The notes under the pieces are model-generated. The model made no database searches. It was not told the DNA's origin and saw only the letters and a list, made by a program, of their open reading frames with translations. From Mucilaginibacter sp. (GTDB lineage: Bacteria > Bacteroidota > Bacteroidia > Sphingobacteriales > Sphingobacteriaceae), in the NCBI GenBank assembly GCA_028288025.1, contig JAQBOM010000019.1, forward strand, positions 33,511 to 97,510: DNA of 64,000 bases. The letters run 5' to 3'. Shown here one piece after another: positions 59,923 to 64,000 of this stretch. The position numbers were made by a program, and so were the translations under genes. The first letter of the stretch is position 1; every line of letters starts with the position of its first letter.

Positions 59923-61170
59923 ATGAATTTATCACTGAGCTACACGGTTACCGAGTGCTTTTTACGCTATGTGATTGTCGATACACAATCTGATCCCAAT
60001 TCCAATTCCTTTCCCTCAACCGAAAAGCAAAAAAACCTGGGCAGGATACTGGTGAATGAACTGCTGGCCATTGGGATAAATGATGCCCACCTTGACGAAT
60101 TCGGATATGTGTACGCTACAATACCGGCCAATACTGAAAAGTATAACGTTCCTGTAATTTGCCTGTGCTCGCACATGGATACCTCACCCGATTGCAGCGG
60201 GTTAAATGTAAAGCCTATAATACATAAAAATTACCAGGGAGGTGATATTGTTTTGCCAGACGATCGGTCACAGGTGGTTCGCCTAAGTGAACACCCTGAC
60301 CTGCGCAACCAAACCGGTAATGACATAGTAACCGCAAGCGGTACAACTTTGCTTGGCGCTGATAACAAAGCCGGGGTGGCCGAAATAATGGACGCCTGCT
60401 ACCAGTTGGTTAATAACCCAGGGATTAGGCACGGATCGATCCGGATATTGTTTACACCGGATGAGGAAATTGGCCGCGGAGTGGATAAGCTTGACATGAA
60501 AAAGCTTGGCGCATACGCGGGCTATACCATTGACGGCGAAAGCGCCGGCAACATGGAGAACGAAACGTTTTCGGCCGATGGCGCGAAGCTCATGATAAAA
60601 GGGATAAGCGCACACCCGGGTTTTGCAAAAGGTAAAATGGAAAGCGCGATAAAAATTGCTGGCCATATCATTGCTGCCATCCCTGTTGAGCTATCACCCG
60701 AAGGAACAGAAGGCAAACAAGGGTTTATTCACCCCGTTGCCGTTGAAGGGCATGTAGAAACAGCCAGCATAGATTTTATTATCCGTGATTTTGAAGACGA
60801 TAAACTTGCTGAACATGCCAACGCTATCCGAAAAATTGCAGATAAGGTATTACAGCAATTTCCCGGGTCATCATATCACCTGGAAACCAAACCTCAATAC
60901 CGCAACATGAAAGCCGTTTTAAATGAGTATCCCCAGGTTGTTGAGTACGCAATGGAAGCCATGAACCGTGCGGGACTGAATGCCAAATTGTGCAGCATAC
61001 GCGGCGGCACCGACGGCTCGCGCTTATCATTTATGGGTTTACCTTGCCCCAACATCTTTGCAGGTGAGCATGCTTTTCACAGCAAGCAGGAATGGGTATC
61101 GGTACAGGATATGCAAAAGGCGGTTGATACCATTGTGCATTTATGTGCGATTTGGGAAGAGAGGAGTTGA
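59923..61170 (+). CDS. pepT: peptidase T (tripeptidase)
   Basis: This 415-residue cytoplasmic M20B zinc aminotripeptidase starts at the ATG for MNLSLSYTVTECFLRYV; a frame 16 codons longer is not supported. Metal ligands are His in CLCSHMDTSPD (about 77-87), Asp in LLGADNKAGVAEIMDA, the catalytic Glu pair in FTPDEEIGRG (about 174-183), Asp in YTIDGES, and His in FAGEHAFHSKQEW near the C-terminus. It releases N-terminal residues from tripeptides. Length is normal. It stands alone and is convergent with the TlpA-like gene. Confidence 0.95.
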   Translation: MNLSLSYTVTECFLRYVIVDTQSDPNSNSFPSTEKQKNLGRILVNELLAIGINDAHLDEFGYVYATIPANTEKYNVPVICLCSHMDTSPDCSGLNVKPIIHKNYQGGDIVLPDDRSQVVRLSEHPDLRNQTGNDIVTASGTTLLGADNKAGVAEIMDACYQLVNNPGIRHGSIRILFTPDEEIGRGVDKLDMKKLGAYAGYTIDGESAGNMENETFSADGAKLMIKGISAHPGFAKGKMESAIKIAGHIIAAIPVELSPEGTEGKQGFIHPVAVEGHVETASIDFIIRDFEDDKLAEHANAIRKIADKVLQQFPGSSYHLETKPQYRNMKAVLNEYPQVVEYAMEAMNRAGLNAKLCSIRGGTDGSRLSFMGLPCPNIFAGEHAFHSKQEWVSVQDMQKAVDTIVHLCAIWEERS

Positions 61171-61206
61171 TGTGCGGATGTACAGATTCCAGATGTGCAG
61201 ATGCCG
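61169..61206. repeat. GATGTG/CAGATG word repeat
   Basis: Beginning at the pepT stop codon, GATGTGCGGATGTACAGATT and CCAGATGTGCAGATGCCGG are tandem variants of an 8-base GATGTGCA word. Confidence 0.55.
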
Positions 61207-61239
61207 GCCGGTTCTATATCAGCGCTTGTGCTGTACCGG

Positions 61240-61316
61240 CTGTATCATTTTGTGAAAGAGATACAGTTGATACAGTGTGATACAGTGTGATACAGGTGAT
61301 ACAGTGTGATACACTG
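61240..61316. repeat. GATACAG array with 9-10 base period
   Basis: GATACA starts at 61260, 61269, 61279, 61289, 61298 and 61308, giving spacings of 9, 10, 10, 9 and 10 bases; most units read GATACAGTGT. One inverted copy CTGTATC lies upstream at 61240-61246. The array is between convergent genes, like the CAGGTG array at 48738-48785. Confidence 0.7.
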
Positions 61317-61442
61317 ACAAAATATTGCACTATTGTATTTGGCTGTATTTTGAATGATAAATCTGAAATCGAACATCCGAAACGGCGAAGCTTTCTTGAG
61401 CGCCTTAAAAAAACAGCCAACAGCGAAAAATCCAATTGCCGA

Positions 61443-62684
61443 TCATTCCGCCAGCAAACCATCCGTGAGCTTCTCAAACTCATCAATAAACTGCGTATAG
61501 TAAACGCCTGTTCCCGGGCCGCTGAAGCCGGTGTGTATTTTTCGCACTTCTCCCTTTTTATCGATGATGATGGTTGAAGGAAAGCCTTTAAAATCAGCCA
61601 GCATAGGCATGCTTTTTTGCGGATCGCCTTTTGATGGCGTGTAGCCCGTAATCAGCAACGGATAAGGAATGTTAAAATGTGCTTTTAACTGGCGCAGTGT
61701 TTTTTGCGATTGCGTAAAGTTAGTAGTGCGCTCATAAGCTAGCCCGATGATCTCAACACCTTTCGGGTGATATTTTTTATAATAGCGGCTAACAAAATAA
61801 TTGGTTTCGTCCATGCAATTCGGGCACCACGAACCCAGCATCTGCACGATCACTACTTTGTTTTTAAACCTGCCGTCGGACAATGAGACCTTTTGCCCGT
61901 TGATATCACGGAAGGTGAAACCTACCTTTTTATAACCGGGTTTCAAAGCAGCAAGCGAATAAGCATCAGGCAGTTTGGCATTGGCGTCCTTAATTGCGGA
62001 CCACTTATCCAATCCTGAAAGGCCCGAATAGTATTTGCCGTCGCTTATAGTTTTAGCGTCATCTATTTTCGCTGTAAATAAGAAGGCGTGCCCGCCGTCA
62101 AAGCACGAAAGGTATAATTGATCGCCTGCCACAGTACCTTCAAGAAAGCGGTAATCGCCGGAGATACTTAAAAAGGTACCGGTTAGTTTTGAGCCGGTTT
62201 GCTTAAACTCACCCACTAATTTTTCCTTGCCGGGCGATAGATCACCAAAAATAGCCGACCACCTGCCCGAGACGTTGAATTTGGGCACCGGCGATGCTTT
62301 AAAAAAACGCCATTGGATGTTTGGTGCAGCAGTGAAAGCCATGGCGGCATCTTTATCGCCTAAATGCTTTATCCATTTGCCGGTTAAACCCTTTCCGGTA
62401 TTCTTTAGCCTAAACTCCGAATTAAACAAAGGCATGTGAATAAACACTGAATCGCCTTTCGTTTTCACGTCTGTTACCTTGAATCTTTCCGCGCCGTTAA
62501 TGATAGTCAACTGCTGATGGCCGGCTATTCCGATAACATCGAAGTTAAAGGGCAGCTCGTTGCCGAATGACGTTTTTAAAACGCCGCGCCAGGCTCCGTT
62601 CTGGAGTTTGCTTTGCGCGGAGACATTGAATGCAAAAAGGAATAGGAATACAGGGGCAAGAATATATCGTGTTTTAATAAGCAT
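61443..62684 (-). CDS. TlpA-type thiol-disulfide oxidoreductase
   Basis: This 413-residue exported protein starts at the ATG giving a clear signal peptide (MLIKTRYILAPVFLFLFAF, cut near VSA). An N-terminal beta-rich domain (about 25-245) is followed by a TlpA/thioredoxin domain (about 250-405), with VVIVQMLGSWCPNCMDE holding the CPNC active site near residue 285, a cis-Pro in FKGFPSTIIIDKKGEV and the FNIPYPLLITG strand. It would act in the periplasm as a reductant, for example in cytochrome c or protein disulfide reduction. The N-terminal domain has no known family here. Confidence 0.9.
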   Translation of the reverse strand: MLIKTRYILAPVFLFLFAFNVSAQSKLQNGAWRGVLKTSFGNELPFNFDVIGIAGHQQLTIINGAERFKVTDVKTKGDSVFIHMPLFNSEFRLKNTGKGLTGKWIKHLGDKDAAMAFTAAPNIQWRFFKASPVPKFNVSGRWSAIFGDLSPGKEKLVGEFKQTGSKLTGTFLSISGDYRFLEGTVAGDQLYLSCFDGGHAFLFTAKIDDAKTISDGKYYSGLSGLDKWSAIKDANAKLPDAYSLAALKPGYKKVGFTFRDINGQKVSLSDGRFKNKVVIVQMLGSWCPNCMDETNYFVSRYYKKYHPKGVEIIGLAYERTTNFTQSQKTLRQLKAHFNIPYPLLITGYTPSKGDPQKSMPMLADFKGFPSTIIIDKKGEVRKIHTGFSGPGTGVYYTQFIDEFEKLTDGLLAE

Positions 62685-62711
62685 TTTCAAACGTATCAAA
62701 AATCAGCCGGA

Positions 62712-63851
62712 TTATTTCAGCACCTCGCGGGATATGACAATTCTTTGAATTTCAGAAGTTCCCTCGTATATCTGGGTGATCTTCGCGTCGCGCATCATCC
62801 GTTCCACGTGGTACTCTTTTACAAAGCCGTAGCCGCCGTGTATCTGCACGGCCTCAACAGTGGTACGCATGGCTACTTCCGAGGCGTAAAGCTTTGCCAT
62901 GGAACTGGCTTGTGCATAGGGGAGGCTGTTATCTTTTAACCAGGCCGCTTTAAAACATAACAGGCGTGCGGCTTCAATTTCGGTTGCCATATCGGCCAGC
63001 TTAAATTGCGTGGCCTGCAGGTCGGCAATGGTTTTCCCGAATGCTTTCCGTTCTTTGGAATATTGCAGCGCCAGCTCATAAGCGCCGGATGCTATGCCCA
63101 GCGCCTGGGCGGCAATACCTATGCGTCCGCCATCCAACGTGTTCATCGCGAATTTGAATCCAAAACCATCCTCACCTATGCGATTCTCCTTAGGGACCTT
63201 CACATCCTGGAACATTAACGAATGCGTATCCGATCCGCGGATGCCTAGTTTATTTTCCTTGGCGCCCACAGTAAAGCCTTCCATTCCTTTTTCAACGATC
63301 AGCACATTAATGCCATGGTGCCGTTTGGCTGCATCGGTTTGCGCCATTACCAGGTAGGTAGATGCTGTGCCGCCATTTGTGATCCAGTTTTTTACCCCAT
63401 TCAGCAAATAATGGTCGCCCATGTCAATGGCGGTGGTGCTTTGAGAAGTCGCATCCGATCCGGCTTCCGGCTCCGATAAACAAAAGGCGCCTAATTTTTC
63501 GCCCTTTGCCAGGGGTATCAGGTATTTTTGTTTTTGGGCTTCGGTGCCGTATTTTTCAATGCCGTAACAAACCAATGAATTATTTACTGAAACAATTACC
63601 GAGGTAGAGGCGTCGATCTTTGAAAGCTCTTCCAAAGCAAGCACATACGAAATAGCATCCATGCCGCTTCCGCCATATTCAGGCGATACCATCATGCCTA
63701 AAAATCCGAGCTCAGCCAATAGCTTTATCTGTTCGGCCGGGAATTTTTGATGTTCGTCGCGCTCAATTACACCTGGCTTAAGTTCGTGCTGCGCAAAATC
63801 ACGCGCGGCCTGGCGTATCATTAATTGTTCTTCGGTTAATTCAAAATACAT
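62712..63851 (-). CDS. acyl-CoA dehydrogenase
   Basis: This 379-residue FAD enzyme oxidises acyl-CoA to trans-2-enoyl-CoA in fatty acid or branched-chain amino-acid breakdown. Family motifs are LSEPEAGSDATSQST (about 130-144), WITNGGTASTYLVMAQT, IRGSDTHSLMFQDVKVP, and the C-terminal QIHGGYGFVKEYHVERMMRD and IYEGTSEIQRIVISR. The likely catalytic base is Glu363 in YEGTSE, the position used by short-chain and butyryl-CoA dehydrogenases. Length and order are those of the short-chain group. Electron acceptor genes (etfAB) are not in the window. Confidence 0.95.
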   Translation of the reverse strand: MYFELTEEQLMIRQAARDFAQHELKPGVIERDEHQKFPAEQIKLLAELGFLGMMVSPEYGGSGMDAISYVLALEELSKIDASTSVIVSVNNSLVCYGIEKYGTEAQKQKYLIPLAKGEKLGAFCLSEPEAGSDATSQSTTAIDMGDHYLLNGVKNWITNGGTASTYLVMAQTDAAKRHHGINVLIVEKGMEGFTVGAKENKLGIRGSDTHSLMFQDVKVPKENRIGEDGFGFKFAMNTLDGGRIGIAAQALGIASGAYELALQYSKERKAFGKTIADLQATQFKLADMATEIEAARLLCFKAAWLKDNSLPYAQASSMAKLYASEVAMRTTVEAVQIHGGYGFVKEYHVERMMRDAKITQIYEGTSEIQRIVISREVLK

Positions 63852-63917
63852 GTGGTGTTAAATTTGGCACTCAAAAATAGCATTAAATATTATGCATGCA
63901 TAGTAAAAATATCGACA

Positions 63918-63950
63918 CAAAAAAAAGAGAGCTCTTTTGAAGCTCCCTTT
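63918..63950 (-). terminator. minus-strand terminator for a gene beyond the window
   Basis: On the minus strand, AAAGGGAGCT (63950-63941) pairs with AGCTCTCTTT (63933-63924) around a seven-base loop, followed by a T run to 63918. It ends a minus-strand transcript coming from beyond the right edge. The remaining 50 bases show nothing clear. Confidence 0.7.
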
Positions 63951-64000
63951 CCCCTAATTAATTTAAACTATTGATTAAACCCAAAACAAAGAACAAAAAA

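Noticed and set aside
61260..61316. CRISPR array candidate
   Set aside because: Units are only 9-10 bases and contiguous, with no spacers and no cas genes nearby.
61287..61577. A 96-codon plus-strand frame after the GATACAG array
   Set aside because: It begins inside the repeat and runs antisense over the TlpA-like gene's 3' end.
1..64000. Horizontal transfer, prophage or defence island
   Set aside because: No integrase, transposase, tRNA-linked attachment site, restriction, toxin-antitoxin or phage gene was seen.

Overview
This window is a stretch of chromosome from a Bacteroidota bacterium, almost certainly Sphingobacteriaceae and most like Mucilaginibacter or Pedobacter. The reasons are type IX secretion proteins (type B sorting domain, PorP/SprF, PorE-like OmpA), families restricted to this phylum (DUF4834, DUF2480, DUF6427-like, DUF3109, DUF4407), a bacilliredoxin YtxJ, -7 promoter boxes of the form TAnnTTTG, and no Shine-Dalgarno sequences. 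I see no tRNA, rRNA, transposase, phage gene or CRISPR array.

Layout. 0-12 kb is housekeeping: ribH, a tiny lipoprotein, ytxJ, an OsmC protein, lipA, an ECF sigma/anti-sigma pair, the NAD(P)HX repair enzyme, a SUI1-like factor, a lipid kinase, metK and typA. metK is preceded by a convincing SAM-II riboswitch. Its 3' pseudoknot strand runs into the ATG of a 27-codon upstream ORF that ends 8 nt before metK. 12-30.5 kb is a surface-glycan locus with four methyltransferases, four glycosyltransferases, a Wzx-like flippase and a hexapeptide acyltransferase. A three-gene type IX module is embedded in it: a 1782-residue secreted adhesin-like protein, PorP/SprF and an OmpA/PD40 protein. 30.6-41.3 kb is mostly minus strand: YfhO, LptC, an outer-membrane protein, coaX, purQ, a DUF6427-like protein, an MJ1255-type glycosyltransferase, an LpxH-like phosphoesterase, a 39-residue membrane peptide missed by length cut-offs, DinB and YjjG. 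41.5-48.7 kb is plus strand: uvrB, small membrane proteins, PpiD, DUF2480, DUF3108 and DUF3109. 48.8-64 kb is mixed: DUF4407, a rhodanese/small membrane protein/SPFH operon, DUF1080, dipeptide epimerase, an unknown 329-residue protein, rhomboid, an M14 peptidase, a YjbR protein, two tandem paralogous barrel proteins, pepT, a TlpA-type thioredoxin and an acyl-CoA dehydrogenase.

Together the genes serve the envelope (LptC, LpxH-like, flippase and glycosyltransferases, T9SS module, PpiD, barrel proteins) and methyl and redox metabolism (metK feeding SAM to lipA and the methyltransferases; YtxJ, OsmC, TlpA).

The most distinctive unexplained signal is between the genes. More than a dozen intergenic gaps contain short, degenerate word repeats (9-12 nt units, often with an inverted partner that could fold into a long hairpin). 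Several run into the ends of neighbouring genes and supply codons: the YjjG N-terminus, the lipid-kinase C-terminus and the epimerase stop codon. Several genes also have a -7 box only 4-8 nt before the ATG, which predicts leaderless or nearly leaderless mRNAs.
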